Shown here: piece after piece, positions 53,170 to 63,295 of the stretch
Position numbering within the stretch: the stretch's first letter is position 1
How the letters are laid out: each line of letters begins with the position of its first letter
DNA from: Paraburkholderia aspalathi
GTDB taxonomy: Bacteria; Pseudomonadota; Gammaproteobacteria; Burkholderiales; Burkholderiaceae
DNA: 64,000 nt
Direction: 5' to 3'
Assembly (NCBI RefSeq): GCF_900116445.1
Contig: NZ_FPBH01000005.1
Coordinates: 388,181-452,180, forward strand
The notes under the pieces: model-generated
What the model was told of the DNA's origin: nothing
The model's input: only the letters and a program-made list of their open reading frames with translations
The model's database searches: none
Position numbers and translations under genes: made by a program

Positions 53170-54009
53170 ATGAAACTTGCCAAGCCCTTGTTTGCGCCGC
53201 ATACGTCCTTGATCGAGCGCGTGTGGTATTTCGCGTTGCGCGCGCTTGCCGTGCTGACGCTGCTGTATTTGATCCTGCCGGTGCTGGCGATTGTGCCGTT
53301 GTCGTTTTCGTCCAGCACGTTCCTGGTGTATCCGATTCCGGGCTGGTCGATGCGCTGGTATGCGAACCTGATCGGCTCCGATGAATGGCGCATGGCGGCG
53401 AAGAATAGCTTTATCGTGGCGCCGTCGGCGACTGTCGTGGCGACTGTGCTCGGCACGTTGGCTGCGATTGGCCTGACCAAAGCGAATTTCCGCGGCAAGG
53501 CATTGCTGATGGCGGTTCTGATTTCGCCGATGATCGTGCCGGTGGTGGTGGTCGGCGTCGGCATGTATCTGTTTTTTGCGCCGCTTGGTTTGGCGAATAC
53601 GTATATCGGGCTGATTCTCGCGCACGCGTCGCTCGGTGTGCCGTTTGTGGTGACGACGGTCGCGGCGACGTTGCAAGGCTTTAACTACAACCTGGTGCGC
53701 GCGAGTTTGTCGCTAGGAGCGAATCCGGTGAAGACGTTCTTCCGTATCACGCTGCCGGTGATTGCGCCGGGGGTGATTTCGGGTGCGCTGTTTGCGTTTG
53801 CTACTTCGTTTGATGAAGTGGTCGTGACGCTGTTCCTGGCTGGGGCGGATCAGACTACCTTGCCGCGTCAGATGTTCACTGGTATTCGCGAGAACATCAG
53901 CCCGACTATCGCGGCGCTGGCGACGATTTTGATTGTGTTCTCGACTTGTCTGTTGCTTGCGTTGGAATGGCTGCGGGGGAGGAATGCGGCGCGGGCGGTG
54001 GCGGCGTAA
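53170..54009 (+). CDS. polyamine/opine-type ABC permease (PotC type)
   Basis: These 279 residues contain six membrane segments and the EAA loop RASLSLGANPVKTFFRITLPVIAPG. It pairs with the preceding permease. The ATG at 53170 is preceded by GGAG. An in-frame TTG at 53146 would add eight residues. It is the last gene of the importer operon. No clear terminator follows in the 150 bases before the OmpA-like gene. Confidence 0.89.
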   Translation: MKLAKPLFAPHTSLIERVWYFALRALAVLTLLYLILPVLAIVPLSFSSSTFLVYPIPGWSMRWYANLIGSDEWRMAAKNSFIVAPSATVVATVLGTLAAIGLTKANFRGKALLMAVLISPMIVPVVVVGVGMYLFFAPLGLANTYIGLILAHASLGVPFVVTTVAATLQGFNYNLVRASLSLGANPVKTFFRITLPVIAPGVISGALFAFATSFDEVVVTLFLAGADQTTLPRQMFTGIRENISPTIAALATILIVFSTCLLLALEWLRGRNAARAVAA

Positions 54010-54159
54010 GCGTCGCGCCCGATGACAGCTGTTATGCCACACGAATGCAAAAGCGTGGATTTTCCGACATGATTCTAAGAATGTTCCCATTCCGTCTCGT
54101 GCTGCGTCTCTTCATACTCGGAGCCTTCTTAAAGAAGATGCGCTCGACGCAGAAGAGCA

Positions 54160-55221
54160 ATGAAATTTCAGCTAACGCTGCTAGCTTTTGCACTGGCCTT
54201 GTCAGGCTGCGCGGATCACGCCGCGCGTGAACGTCTCGGGATTGAAGATGCCACGGTGCTGAAAGCGGGAATCGGCACATCGCAGGACGAGGCAGCAGGC
54301 GCGGCAAACGCGCAATGGGTTGGCGCCTATGCGTCAATCGTCAGCAGTCGCACCGCGCTGGCATCGTTGCAACAGCGGATCGATCAATTGCCCGGCGACA
54401 AGAGCGGCTACTTCCACGCGAAGGCCCAGTGCTGGATCGATGCCGGTCAGCAGACGCAGCAGGCTAACGATCACTGGGGCTTCGTTGAGGAAGCGATCGG
54501 CCAGGCTGCGGTCATCACAATGAGCCTCGAAAACGGCACGCCGTTGTCCGCTGCTAACCCGGTCTTACGCACGGTGTCCACGGTGCGTCCTGATCTGTGG
54601 AAAATCGTCAATACCATCAAAGGCGATCCTGCCTTCGCCCAGTGTCCCCAGGCACAACAACCTCTTGCATGTGCTGAAGTCGAACTGCTGCAAGCAGGCC
54701 ATGACGCTTGGGCGCGTAGATTCTCCGCTGCTGAACAGCGCTTACCCGAGGTTCAGGATAATTTGCGGAAGTCGGCGGAAACGGCGTTGCAATGCTCGCA
54801 GGCGAAAGCGACGCCTGCATCGGCACCCGCAGTACAGGTGCCTCAAAAGATTACGCTGCGGGCCGACTCCCTGTTCCGTTTCGACGGCAGCAGCGAGGCT
54901 GCGATCCTGCCGGCTGGCAAGCGACAACTCGACGGGGTGGTCACGGGCTTGAAGCGGGCCCCAACGGTACGCGAGCTAAAGATCACCGGGTTTGCCGACC
55001 GACTCGGAAGCGATACCCACAACCAGAGTCTATCGTTGCAGCGTGCGCAGACAGTCAGGCAGTATCTGCGCAACCACGGCGTGACGTTGCCTATGACCGC
55101 GCAAGGCCAAGGCAGTGCGAATCAGTTAGTCACCTGCCAGCAAACAAAGCGCGATGAACTGGTGCGGTGTCTTGAGCCAAACCGGCGCGTCGAAATCGAA
55201 TTTGTGCTGGCCGAGTCGTAG
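54160..55221 (+). CDS. OmpA-family lipoprotein
   Basis: These 353 residues have a short lipoprotein signal, LLAFALALSGCAD, with the lipidated Cys at residue 18. The middle part is helical, about 200 residues, with several Cys residues, and an OmpA C-terminal peptidoglycan-binding domain begins near residue 235. That domain keeps KITGFADRLGSDTHNQSLSLQRAQTVRQYL and ends RRVEIEFVLAES. It should anchor the outer membrane to the cell wall. It starts the accessory patch that also holds the response-regulator remnant and the degenerate kinase. Confidence 0.85.
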   Translation: MKFQLTLLAFALALSGCADHAARERLGIEDATVLKAGIGTSQDEAAGAANAQWVGAYASIVSSRTALASLQQRIDQLPGDKSGYFHAKAQCWIDAGQQTQQANDHWGFVEEAIGQAAVITMSLENGTPLSAANPVLRTVSTVRPDLWKIVNTIKGDPAFAQCPQAQQPLACAEVELLQAGHDAWARRFSAAEQRLPEVQDNLRKSAETALQCSQAKATPASAPAVQVPQKITLRADSLFRFDGSSEAAILPAGKRQLDGVVTGLKRAPTVRELKITGFADRLGSDTHNQSLSLQRAQTVRQYLRNHGVTLPMTAQGQGSANQLVTCQQTKRDELVRCLEPNRRVEIEFVLAES

Positions 55222-55481
55222 CGTGCACATGCATCAAGAATCACCGTCGGTATCTATGGACGCCAACGTCGCGCAGCAGCTGGTCGATATTTCGACTCGC
55301 ACATGTTGTGTCCCGGCTCCGTTGTGAGCCTCCTGTAATCTCAATTCTCCATAGTCTCTCACCGCAAAGCAGAAGTGCATTTGTGTGCACATCTGGCAAG
55401 AATACTTACCGGCGGCCTGCCTTCTCATTTTTAGGGCGCATGGGGTTTCTTCTCGATCGATTCAGATTTTGGGGCTCGCGC
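55222..55481. other. 260-base stretch after the OmpA-like gene, no intact gene
   Basis: The only frame open here runs into the helix-turn-helix remnant at 55482-55625, and its upstream part has no family resemblance. It probably represents eroded response-regulator or upstream sequence. Confidence 0.45.
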
Positions 55482-55625
55482 ATGGTGACAATTGACGTGA
55501 TAAGGGGATTTTTAATGAGCGACAAGACCGTGAGCACGTACAAGAGCCGCATTCAGGAAAAGCTTGGGCTGTCGTCGTTGGCCGCGCTAATCGAGTTTGC
55601 GACATTGCACAGACTGATCGACTGA
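55482..55625 (+). pseudogene. remnant of a NarL/FixJ-family response regulator (LuxR helix-turn-helix)
   Basis: The last 36 codons, from the ATG at 55515, read MSDKTVSTYKSRIQEKLGLS and on to HRLID. This matches the recognition helix and C terminus of LuxR-type DNA-binding domains of BvgA/EvgA-like regulators. The receiver domain and first half of the helix-turn-helix are missing. It stops 12 bases before the kinase-like gene, the usual place for a regulator partnered with an unorthodox sensor kinase. A short expressed fragment cannot be excluded. Confidence 0.65.
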
Positions 55626-55637
55626 GTTTTTCGGGTT

Positions 55638-57341
55638 ATGAAAAAAATGAGTCGGCTTGGTTCTCCAGCGGACACGCGTAGTCGTGCATCACGCTTCTCG
55701 CAGAATGCGGGACTTACGTCAATCCGCTTTGCGGCGGTTTTGGGCGGCCTTTGTGCGTTTGCGCTGCTGTGTATGTTCTCGCTACGGGCCAATGCGGCAC
55801 TGCTAGCCGACGGTGCGCCACGCATGCTGTACCACAACAATTCGCGTCCGGCTGTTGTGCTGGCCGCGCGAGATGCGGTGGCCCAACTCGGGCAACCGGC
55901 TCACGGCACTCATTCGCGCAACGAGACTGTCGCCAGCGCGCCCTTCGTGCTTGCATCGCGTGATAGTCGCTATGTCACGGGCCAACCGGCAACTGGCGCA
56001 CGTGACACCGAGATCGATCGGCAAACGTGGGTATTGGAGCTCGCTGCCCCCGCGGTTGTAGCGCTTGCCGGTGCGTGCTTGTCTCGCGCCGCGCTGAGGC
56101 GCGCTGCGGAGAAATGGCGTCGCGCTGAAGATGAATGGGCACGCCGGTGCGATGCAGCCGAAGCACGGGAGCAGGCTGCGCGTGTCAAGGCATCCATCCA
56201 GGCACATGCCGCCGCAAAGCAGGAGCAGCTCTGGCTGCTCGGCGCGATGCGTCTCTATACGGAAGCTCCGTTGACCGCCGTAACGGGTCTGTTTGAATCG
56301 CTCGAAACCGCAGCGATGCCGTCTGCTCAACGCACGCAGATGTTGATGATCCAGTCCGCGATGCGTACGTGGGCCCAAACGCTTCACGATCTGATGGATA
56401 TTTCGCCGTTGGAGTCACGAACCATCGTTCTAGACGAAAGTGTGACGAATCCGCGGGAGGTCATCGACGGTGTCATCGCGCTGTTGGCTCCTGCTGCCGC
56501 GCAGCGAGGCTTGCGTCCGAGTGTGAGCTTTGACCAAGCGGTGGCGACGCTGATACTCGCCGATAGTGCGCGGCTTGGTCAGATTTTCTTCCACCTGCTA
56601 AACCACGTGATTCAACTCGGCACACAGGGCGAGATTGCCGTCGTTGTGCAGGCGGAACTACTGAATGCTGGTTCGCAGCGTATTTCTATCAAATTGATGG
56701 ATACCGGACGTGATGCAGTTCACGTTGCCCAATTGCCACTGTTCGAGCCGATCGTTGATCTAGCGTTCGCCGGAGAATGGCCCGCCAACTTGGACGCTTG
56801 CTTGTCGCTTTGCCAGATACTGGCGCAGCGTATGCAAGGCGAACTTTTAGTCACGAGCGATTCAAAATCCGCCACTCGTGTGAGCTTCAGTGCGCCGTTC
56901 AGCGTCGAGCAATGGGGGCCATCCGCGGAATTGACGAGCAACGCACGGGCGCCCCTGTTCACCATCGCCGCGCAGTCGCGGGACGTTGCCACGAGCTCCT
57001 CATTTGAACCCTTCGAACGTCGCTATCTCGACGCGCTGTCGGAAGAGGGTATCAATCTCTACACATTTCTAAGTGCCTGGCGTCGTTCGATGACGGACGA
57101 TCTGGAGCGCCTAGGCGGCTTGCATCACCAGCATGACATCGATGGGTTACGCACCTTGCTGCACAGATTGAGTGGGGCCGTGGGCCTCGTCGGTGCAGGC
57201 AGTCTGATGGAAGCGCTACGGAGCGCTAGTACGGCACCGGAGCACGAGACCAGTGCAATCGACTCGCTCATCGAGCGCAGCAGGACTTTGGTCACGCAAC
57301 TCGACACCGCGATCGACCCACACCGGAGCATCATGCAATGA
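55638..57341 (+). CDS. degenerate sensor kinase retaining a C-terminal Hpt domain
   Basis: The product has 567 residues. Hydrophobic segments lie near residues 30-54 and 133-152. A coiled coil (RRAAEKWRRAEDEWARR) leads into a DHp-like helix where the phospho-acceptor His position is Leu206 (RLYTEAPLTAV instead of SHEIRTPL). The ATPase region keeps ADSARLGQIFFHLLNH in place of the N-box and lacks clear G boxes. The C terminus is an Hpt domain with His509 in LLHRLSGAVGLVGAG. The periplasmic sensor, receiver and kinase activity of BvgS/EvgS-like proteins appear lost. It may be an Hpt shuttle or a decaying gene. Confidence 0.7.
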   Translation: MKKMSRLGSPADTRSRASRFSQNAGLTSIRFAAVLGGLCAFALLCMFSLRANAALLADGAPRMLYHNNSRPAVVLAARDAVAQLGQPAHGTHSRNETVASAPFVLASRDSRYVTGQPATGARDTEIDRQTWVLELAAPAVVALAGACLSRAALRRAAEKWRRAEDEWARRCDAAEAREQAARVKASIQAHAAAKQEQLWLLGAMRLYTEAPLTAVTGLFESLETAAMPSAQRTQMLMIQSAMRTWAQTLHDLMDISPLESRTIVLDESVTNPREVIDGVIALLAPAAAQRGLRPSVSFDQAVATLILADSARLGQIFFHLLNHVIQLGTQGEIAVVVQAELLNAGSQRISIKLMDTGRDAVHVAQLPLFEPIVDLAFAGEWPANLDACLSLCQILAQRMQGELLVTSDSKSATRVSFSAPFSVEQWGPSAELTSNARAPLFTIAAQSRDVATSSSFEPFERRYLDALSEEGINLYTFLSAWRRSMTDDLERLGGLHHQHDIDGLRTLLHRLSGAVGLVGAGSLMEALRSASTAPEHETSAIDSLIERSRTLVTQLDTAIDPHRSIMQ

Positions 57342-58345
57342 ACCGACCTCTGGCCTTGATTGAAGGTGCTCTGGCGATTCCGAAACCGCGCCCATTCGAC
57401 GGCTTGCCGCCTCCTTTCGGCTCGCGACGACGTACCGCGCGAGCCGCGACACAAGACGCCACGCAACCTATCGCTCAAACCGAAGCACAGCGGGCGCTGC
57501 AGGACGCAGTGCAACGCCGGCCGCAGCAGGCACGACCGGGTCCGTTTCCTCCGGGCGCGAAGCTTTTCTTCTATAAAGTGCCGCCGCGACGCGTGGCTTC
57601 CCACGGCTTTGACGCGGCGCTGGCTGAAGCAAAGCGCTACCTTGAGGCAGGCAGGGTACGTCCGCGCTCGTCGCGGTCGGACCACATCCTCGGTGGGGCG
57701 ATCTTCGTGGGTTGCAGTATCGCGCTGGCCTGGTTGCTGGCGACATGCGCGATGCGAGACGCCAATAAGGCGAGCGAACTGGCTCTGAGACCAGCGGTTC
57801 CGCCGGCCGTCAGCAGTCCACACGTTGTCGATCCACAAGAACCGATTGAGCTGGCTCAGTTGGCAGTTGAAGAGATGCAGACGATTTCGGGGAGTGTGCC
57901 TTCAGCAGCTAGCGCGGTGCCAAAGACAAGCACCGTTGCAGCGCCACCGTCCGCAAGCTTTGCAAAGCGCTATGCGGCGGCAGATGTCGTGCCAGCACCT
58001 TCCCGCGAGACCACGACAACCCGCCTAGCAAAGACGGAACGCAAAGTCGCGGTCGCACGTATGACCGAAGGGCATGTCAACGAGCGGCTCGCGCTGAGCC
58101 GTGCCGTTCGCCCAGCCGCGGGGCCTGCCGTGTCGAAACAGCCAGAATGGACCACGCGTCTGTCGGCCGAAAACGACACAGTCGACCAGGCAGCGTTGCT
58201 CAACTGGGCCAAGCAGTCACGCGCGCATGTCACCACGCGCGCCACCGTACCGGTCTCGGGCGGCGTCGACTGGAACGCCCACATGACCCAGCGCCGCATC
58301 ACCGACGATCCCGCCGCCTTCCACACCGACCGCAGCGACAAATAA
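57338..58345 (+). CDS. hypothetical single-pass membrane protein coupled to the degenerate kinase
   Basis: The product has 335 residues. Its ATG overlaps the kinase-like stop (ATGA at 57338-57341), indicating translational coupling. A Pro/Arg-rich N-terminal cytoplasmic part of about 115 residues contains GAKLFFYKVPPRR. One membrane segment (GGAIFVGCSIALAWLLATC) lies near 119-137, and a long polar Ala/Thr/Arg region ends VDWNAHMTQRRITDDPAAF. No family is recognised. Coupling suggests it works with the Hpt-bearing protein. Confidence 0.6.
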   Translation: MNRPLALIEGALAIPKPRPFDGLPPPFGSRRRTARAATQDATQPIAQTEAQRALQDAVQRRPQQARPGPFPPGAKLFFYKVPPRRVASHGFDAALAEAKRYLEAGRVRPRSSRSDHILGGAIFVGCSIALAWLLATCAMRDANKASELALRPAVPPAVSSPHVVDPQEPIELAQLAVEEMQTISGSVPSAASAVPKTSTVAAPPSASFAKRYAAADVVPAPSRETTTTRLAKTERKVAVARMTEGHVNERLALSRAVRPAAGPAVSKQPEWTTRLSAENDTVDQAALLNWAKQSRAHVTTRATVPVSGGVDWNAHMTQRRITDDPAAFHTDRSDK

Positions 58346-58368
58346 AAAAAGCCCGGCCAAAGCCGGGC
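58344..58368 (-). terminator. Rho-independent terminator of acnA
   Basis: GCCCGGC (58351-58357) and GCCGGGC (58362-58368) pair around CAAA. On the minus strand the stem is followed by seven T residues, so it terminates the prp-acnA transcript. It abuts the stop of the convergent gene. Confidence 0.85.
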
Positions 58369-58378
58369 TCTCAAATCG

Positions 58379-58404
58379 GCTGCGTCCTTCCACAAGGACG
58401 CAGC
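58379..58404. other. second perfect hairpin between convergent genes
   Basis: GCTGCGTCCTT (58379-58389) and AAGGACGCAGC (58394-58404) form an 11-bp stem with a CCAC loop and no T run on either strand. It lies between the acnA stop and its terminator. Confidence 0.55.
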
Positions 58405-58454
58405 ACCTGCAAAACAGCTTGCAGTTACTGCATGCGTTACCTAATACCTTAACC

Positions 58455-61172
58455 TCAAGCAGCCAGCAGCGAACGCAACACGAACGGCAGAATCCCGCCG
58501 TGCTTGTAGTAGTCCACTTCGATCGGCGTATCGATACGCAGCAGAACCTGCACGCGCTTCTCCTTGCCGTCCTTGCCGCGAATTACCAGCGTCACTTCCT
58601 GTTGCGGCTTGAAGTCAGCGCCCAGGCCTTCGATGTCGTACGTCTCTTCGCCGGTAATACCCAGCGACTGAACGCTATCCGACCCCTTGAACTGCAGCGG
58701 CAGAACGCCCATGCCCACCAAATTCGAACGGTGAATCCGCTCGAAGCTGCGAGCAACCACAGCCTTCACGCCCAACAGTTGCGTACCCTTCGCAGCCCAG
58801 TCACGCGACGAGCCCGTGCCGTACTCTTCACCCGCAAACACAACCGTCGGCGTGCCCGCGTCGATGTACTTCATCGCTGCGTCATAGATCGACTCTTGTT
58901 CGCCGCTCGGCTGGTGAATCGTCAGGCCGCCTTCCACACGCGTACCGTCTGCCTTCGCCGGGATCATCAGGTTCTTGATCCGGACGTTCGCGAAGGTGCC
59001 GCGCATCATCACGTCGTGGTTGCCGCGGCGCGAGCCGTAGCTGTTGAAGTCGGCCTTCTGCACGCCGTTTGCCTTCAGCCACTTGCCTGCCGGCGAGTCT
59101 TCCTTGATCGAGCCTGCCGGGCTGATGTGGTCGGTCGTGACCGAGTCACCGAAGATGCCCAGTGCGCGTGCGCCCTTGACCGGAGCGATGCTGTCGGCCG
59201 GCGTCATCGAGAAGTCCTTGCCGAAGAACGGCGGCTCAGCGATGTAGGTCGACTTCGGCCAGTCGTAGACTTGACCTTCTTCGCCTTCGATCTTGCTCCA
59301 CAGGTCGCCCTTCTTGGTCAGCGACGCGTAGTTCTTGCGGAACGCGTCTGCGTCCAGCGCGAACTTGAGCAGCTCGTTGACTTCTTCGCTGGTCGGCCAA
59401 ATGTCGCCCAGGTAGATGTCCTTGCCGCCCTTGCCCTTGCCGACCGGTTCGGTCATCAGGTCGCGCGTGATGTTGCCGGCGATTGCGTAAGCCACAACCA
59501 GCGGCGGCGAGGCCAGGAAGTTCGCGCGGATGTTCGGATGGATACGCGCTTCGAAGTTACGGTTGCCCGACAGAACCGCTGCCGCGACGATGTCGTTCTT
59601 CGTGATCGCTTCGTTCAGTTCCGGCGTCAGGTCGCCTGCGTTGCCGATACAGGTCGTGCAACCGTAAGCGGCCAGCGTGAAACCGAGCTTGTCGAGGTAC
59701 TTCATCAAGTCGGTCTTCGTCAGGTATTCCGTGACGATGCGCGATCCCGGCGCCAGCGAGGTCTTGATGTGCGGCGCGACCGTCAGGCCAGCTTCCACAG
59801 CCTTCTTGGCCAGCAGACCAGCAGCCAGCAGCACGCTCGGGTTCGACGTGTTCGTGCACGACGTGATCGCGGCGATCAGGATGTCGCCGTTCTTCACGTC
59901 GACGCCGTTGCTCGTCGTGTATTGCGCGTCCAGATCTTCCGACTTCTTCGCAAAGCCGTTTTCTGCCACCGGCTTCGAGAACAGGTCGCTGAAGGTCGAC
60001 TTCACGTGACCAATTTCGATACGGTCTTGCGGGCGCTTCGGACCTGCCAGCGACGGCGTCACCGTGCCGAGATCCAGCGTGACGACCTTGGTGTAGTCGA
60101 TCTGGCCAGCCTTCGGAATACCGAACAGACCCTGCGCCTTGAAGTAGTTTTCGAAGGCGGAGATTTCTGCGTCGGTGCGGCCCGTGCCCTTGAAGTAGTC
60201 GATGGTTTTTTCGTCGACCGGGAAGAAGCCCATCGTTGCGCCGTATTCCGGCGCCATGTTGCCGATCGTCGCACGATCCGGCAGCGACAGCGACTTCGTG
60301 CCTTCGCCGAAGAACTCGACGAACTTGCCGACAACCTTTTCCTTACGCAGCAGTTCGGTGACGGTCAGGACCAGGTCGGTCGCCGTCAGGCCTTCGCGCA
60401 GCTTGCCCTTCAGTTCGACGCCCACCACGTCCGGCGTCAGGAAGTACACCGGCTGGCCGAGCATGCCGGCTTCAGCTTCGATACCGCCCACGCCCCAGCC
60501 CACCACACCGATACCGTTGATCATGGTGGTGTGGCTGTCGGTGCCGACCAGCGAATCCGGGTAGTACACGGTGTCCGCGCCTTCGGCCTTCTTGTGCACG
60601 CCGCGTGCGAGGTATTCCAGGTTCACCTGGTGAACGATACCGACGCCCGGCGGCACGACCTTGAACGTGTCGAATGCCTGCATGCCCCACTTCATGAACT
60701 GGTAGCGCTCGTTGTTGCGCTGGAATTCCAGTTTCATGTTCAGATCGAGCGCGTTTTTTTCGCGGAAGTGATCGATCTGCACCGAGTGGTCGACCACCAG
60801 ATCAACCGGGACCAGCGGTTCGATCGACTTCGGATCCTTGCCCATGTGTTTCGCGACACCGCGCATTGCAGCGATGTCAGCGAGCAGCGGAACGCCGGTA
60901 AAGTCCTGCAGCACGACGCGCGACACCACGAACGGGATTTCGTCGACGCGCGCTGCGGTCGGCTTCCAGTTCGCGAGTTGCTCGATGTGTTCTTCGGCGA
61001 TCTTCTTGCCGTCGTAGTTACGCAGCACCGATTCCAGCACGATACGGATCGAAACCGGCAGGCGGTCGATCTTGATGTTCAGTGCCTTGCCGAGTTGCGG
61101 CAGGGAGTAGAACTTGCCTTTGCCGGAACCGCTGTCGAATTCCTTGAGCGTTTTGTGGAGGTTGTGGGCCAT
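58455..61172 (-). CDS. acnA: aconitate hydratase, AcnA type
   Basis: These 905 residues match AcnA, the 4Fe-4S enzyme that interconverts citrate and isocitrate and can hydrate 2-methyl-cis-aconitate. Cluster ligands are the Cys of [11 protein letters not shown] and the two in CTTCIGN. Substrate-binding stretches include [30 protein letters not shown] and [12 protein letters not shown]. It follows prpD by 40 bases on the same strand and ends at a terminator. The opening MAHNLHKTL and length favour AcnA over AcnD, so it probably completes the methylcitrate pathway without PrpF. Confidence 0.94.
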   Translation of the reverse strand: MAHNLHKTLKEFDSGSGKGKFYSLPQLGKALNIKIDRLPVSIRIVLESVLRNYDGKKIAEEHIEQLANWKPTAARVDEIPFVVSRVVLQDFTGVPLLADIAAMRGVAKHMGKDPKSIEPLVPVDLVVDHSVQIDHFREKNALDLNMKLEFQRNNERYQFMKWGMQAFDTFKVVPPGVGIVHQVNLEYLARGVHKKAEGADTVYYPDSLVGTDSHTTMINGIGVVGWGVGGIEAEAGMLGQPVYFLTPDVVGVELKGKLREGLTATDLVLTVTELLRKEKVVGKFVEFFGEGTKSLSLPDRATIGNMAPEYGATMGFFPVDEKTIDYFKGTGRTDAEISAFENYFKAQGLFGIPKAGQIDYTKVVTLDLGTVTPSLAGPKRPQDRIEIGHVKSTFSDLFSKPVAENGFAKKSEDLDAQYTTSNGVDVKNGDILIAAITSCTNTSNPSVLLAAGLLAKKAVEAGLTVAPHIKTSLAPGSRIVTEYLTKTDLMKYLDKLGFTLAAYGCTTCIGNAGDLTPELNEAITKNDIVAAAVLSGNRNFEARIHPNIRANFLASPPLVVAYAIAGNITRDLMTEPVGKGKGGKDIYLGDIWPTSEEVNELLKFALDADAFRKNYASLTKKGDLWSKIEGEEGQVYDWPKSTYIAEPPFFGKDFSMTPADSIAPVKGARALGIFGDSVTTDHISPAGSIKEDSPAGKWLKANGVQKADFNSYGSRRGNHDVMMRGTFANVRIKNLMIPAKADGTRVEGGLTIHQPSGEQESIYDAAMKYIDAGTPTVVFAGEEYGTGSSRDWAAKGTQLLGVKAVVARSFERIHRSNLVGMGVLPLQFKGSDSVQSLGITGEETYDIEGLGADFKPQQEVTLVIRGKDGKEKRVQVLLRIDTPIEVDYYKHGGILPFVLRSLLAA

Positions 61173-61212
61173 GGTGTTTTCCTTGGTTTGATCGCGGAAC
61201 TACTGTACTTAA

Positions 61213-62664
61213 CTAGATGACGTACAAATCGACGTATTCATTGACCGGCATGGCTTCGAGCCTTGCCTGATCGAGCGACACGTCGAGAATCGCCAGTTGT
61301 TGCTTGACCGGAAAGCGGCGCGCGAGATTGGTCTTGAACTTCTCGACCAGCAACGGTATCCCGTCTTCGCGACGACGCTTATGACCGATCGGGTATTCGA
61401 CTACAACTTCGTCGAACGTCGACCCATCGTTGAATTCGACCGTCAGTGCATTGGCGATCGAACGCTTCTCCGGATCGTGGTAATCCTTCGTGAACTGCGC
61501 GTCTTCGACGCATTCCATCCTGGCGCGCAGCACATCGATACGCGCGTCCTGCGCGATCGAATCTTCATAATCCGCGGCCGTCAGGCGGCCATGGATCAAC
61601 GGCACGGCGATCATGTATTGAATGCAATGATCGCGGTCGGCCGGATTGTTCAGGGGGCCCTTCTTGTCGATGATACGGATCGCGGCTTCGTGTGTGCGGA
61701 TCGTGATCTTCTTGATGTCTTCCACTCGCTTGCCTGCTGCATTGAGTTGCGCATGCAGCGTCATTGCCGCTTCCACCGCCGTCTGCGCGTGGAATTCAGC
61801 CGGGAACGAGATCTTGAACAACACGTTTTCCATCACGTACGAGCCATACGGACGCTGGAACTTGAACGCATTGCCTTTGAACAGGACATCGTAAAAGCCC
61901 CACGTCTTCGCGGTCAGCACCGACGGATAGCCCATCTCGCCAGTCTTCGCGATCAGCGCAAGACGTACGGCGCGCGAAGTCGCATCGCCTGCCGCCCACG
62001 ACTTGCGCGAACCCGTGTTCGGCGCGTGACGGTAGGTGCGCAGCGCATGCCCATCGACAAACGCCTGCGATACCGCGTTGATTAACTCTTCGCGCGTCAA
62101 ACCGATCAGTTGGCCGACCACGGCGGTGGAAGCCAGCTTCACCAGCAATACGTGATCGAGCCCGACCTTGTTGAACGAGTTTTCGAGCGCGATACAGCCT
62201 TGAATTTCGTGCGCCTTGATCATGCCGATCAACACGTCTTTCATCGTCAGTGGCTTTTTGCCTGCTGCGATGGCACTGCGCGAGAGCCAGTCGGCCGTCG
62301 CCAGAATCCCGCCGAGGTTATCCGACGGATGGCCCCATTCGGCGGCCAGCCATGTGTCGTTGAAGTCCAGCCAGCGGATCATTGCGCCGATGTTGAAGGC
62401 GGCTTGAACCGGGTCCAGCTGGAACGACGTGCCCGGCACCTTCGCGCCGTTGGGGACGATCGTGCCCGGCACAATCGGTCCCATCAGCTTGGTGCAGGCA
62501 GGATAGGTGAGCGCCTCGAGTCCGCAGCCGAGCGTATCGATCAGGCAGTTACGCGCGGTGTCCAGCGCGAGCGTGCTGTCGATCGGAAATTCCAGTACGT
62601 AATCGACGATATCGACCAGGACTGAGTCCGGGTCGGGTCGCACGTTGGAAATCGGAGCGGACAT
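61213..62664 (-). CDS. prpD: 2-methylcitrate dehydratase
   Basis: These 483 residues, the same length as E. coli PrpD, belong to the MmgE/PrpD family that dehydrates 2-methylcitrate. Typical segments are [40 protein letters not shown] and [23 protein letters not shown]. The start codon at 62664 is clear. It lies between the MliC-like gene and acnA, with prpC further upstream, forming a minus-strand unit for propionate use through propionyl-CoA and oxaloacetate. The operon regulator is not in the window. Confidence 0.94.
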   Translation of the reverse strand: MSAPISNVRPDPDSVLVDIVDYVLEFPIDSTLALDTARNCLIDTLGCGLEALTYPACTKLMGPIVPGTIVPNGAKVPGTSFQLDPVQAAFNIGAMIRWLDFNDTWLAAEWGHPSDNLGGILATADWLSRSAIAAGKKPLTMKDVLIGMIKAHEIQGCIALENSFNKVGLDHVLLVKLASTAVVGQLIGLTREELINAVSQAFVDGHALRTYRHAPNTGSRKSWAAGDATSRAVRLALIAKTGEMGYPSVLTAKTWGFYDVLFKGNAFKFQRPYGSYVMENVLFKISFPAEFHAQTAVEAAMTLHAQLNAAGKRVEDIKKITIRTHEAAIRIIDKKGPLNNPADRDHCIQYMIAVPLIHGRLTAADYEDSIAQDARIDVLRARMECVEDAQFTKDYHDPEKRSIANALTVEFNDGSTFDEVVVEYPIGHKRRREDGIPLLVEKFKTNLARRFPVKQQLAILDVSLDQARLEAMPVNEYVDLYVI

Positions 62665-62689
62665 CGGGGAGCTTTCCTGATGTAACTGA

Positions 62690-63190
62690 TTAGTTGCTGG
62701 TCTTGTCGATCGCGTTCGATTGCGTCGGAGCCGGTGCGCCTTGTTGCATCGCTGCCGTCTTGCACTCGTCGGCCAGACGCGAGCTGTCCTTATCCGAGAA
62801 CAGCATTGCCTTCGTTGGGATCACGACCAGGTCCATACCCGATGCTGCGTCGTGGAAGCGGTCTGCGCCGGTGGTGGTCGATTCGCGCGGCAGATTGTAG
62901 TTTTTGTTCGCCCAGTGAACCGTGACGATCTGGTCACGCTTCATGTCGCCCTTCAGGTCGAATGCCAGACCTTCGTTGCACGACCACTTTTCCGAACCTT
63001 CCGGCACCGGATCAACCTTCGCTTCCTTGGCCGGATTGGCCTTGCGCTTGATCAGGCGCTTCGGTTGCGGCTTCTTCGGCACAGCCTTGGCAGCCGGCGT
63101 GGTGGTGGTTTGTGCAGCGGCGTCCGTCGCAACGGTCAGCATCGTCGTGGACAAAGCGCCGATTACGGCGGCGATCAACAGCTTATTCAT
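62690..63190 (-). CDS. exported MliC-like (lysozyme-inhibitor fold) protein inside the prp operon
   Basis: These 166 residues have a signal peptide ending near residue 26 (TDAAAQ) and a basic Lys/Pro-rich linker. The C-terminal domain of about 80 residues opens [12 protein letters not shown] and continues [22 protein letters not shown] to a second Cys in LADEC (Cys71 and Cys143). The pattern of a Cys, V.W.N..Y.LPR and a later Cys resembles the MliC/PliC domain of periplasmic C-type lysozyme inhibitors. It sits 25 bases before prpD and about 100 after prpC, in the same orientation. Its role in propionate catabolism is unclear. Confidence 0.65.
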   Translation of the reverse strand: MNKLLIAAVIGALSTTMLTVATDAAAQTTTTPAAKAVPKKPQPKRLIKRKANPAKEAKVDPVPEGSEKWSCNEGLAFDLKGDMKRDQIVTVHWANKNYNLPRESTTTGADRFHDAASGMDLVVIPTKAMLFSDKDSSRLADECKTAAMQQGAPAPTQSNAIDKTSN

Positions 63191-63295
63191 GGAGGAGAAC
63201 CTTTCTATCTAGTTTCAGTTGAACAGTACGCGGGCTACCGGTCCTGGCAACCGCGAGGGTTGAACTGCACGCGCTTCGAAAGCGCACAGCGACCG

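Noticed and set aside
58419..61220. 933-codon plus-strand frame antisense to acnA
   Set aside because: Rich in Arg, His, Val and Asp without any domain. It is the shadow of codon bias in acnA, whose sequence is unmistakable on the other strand.
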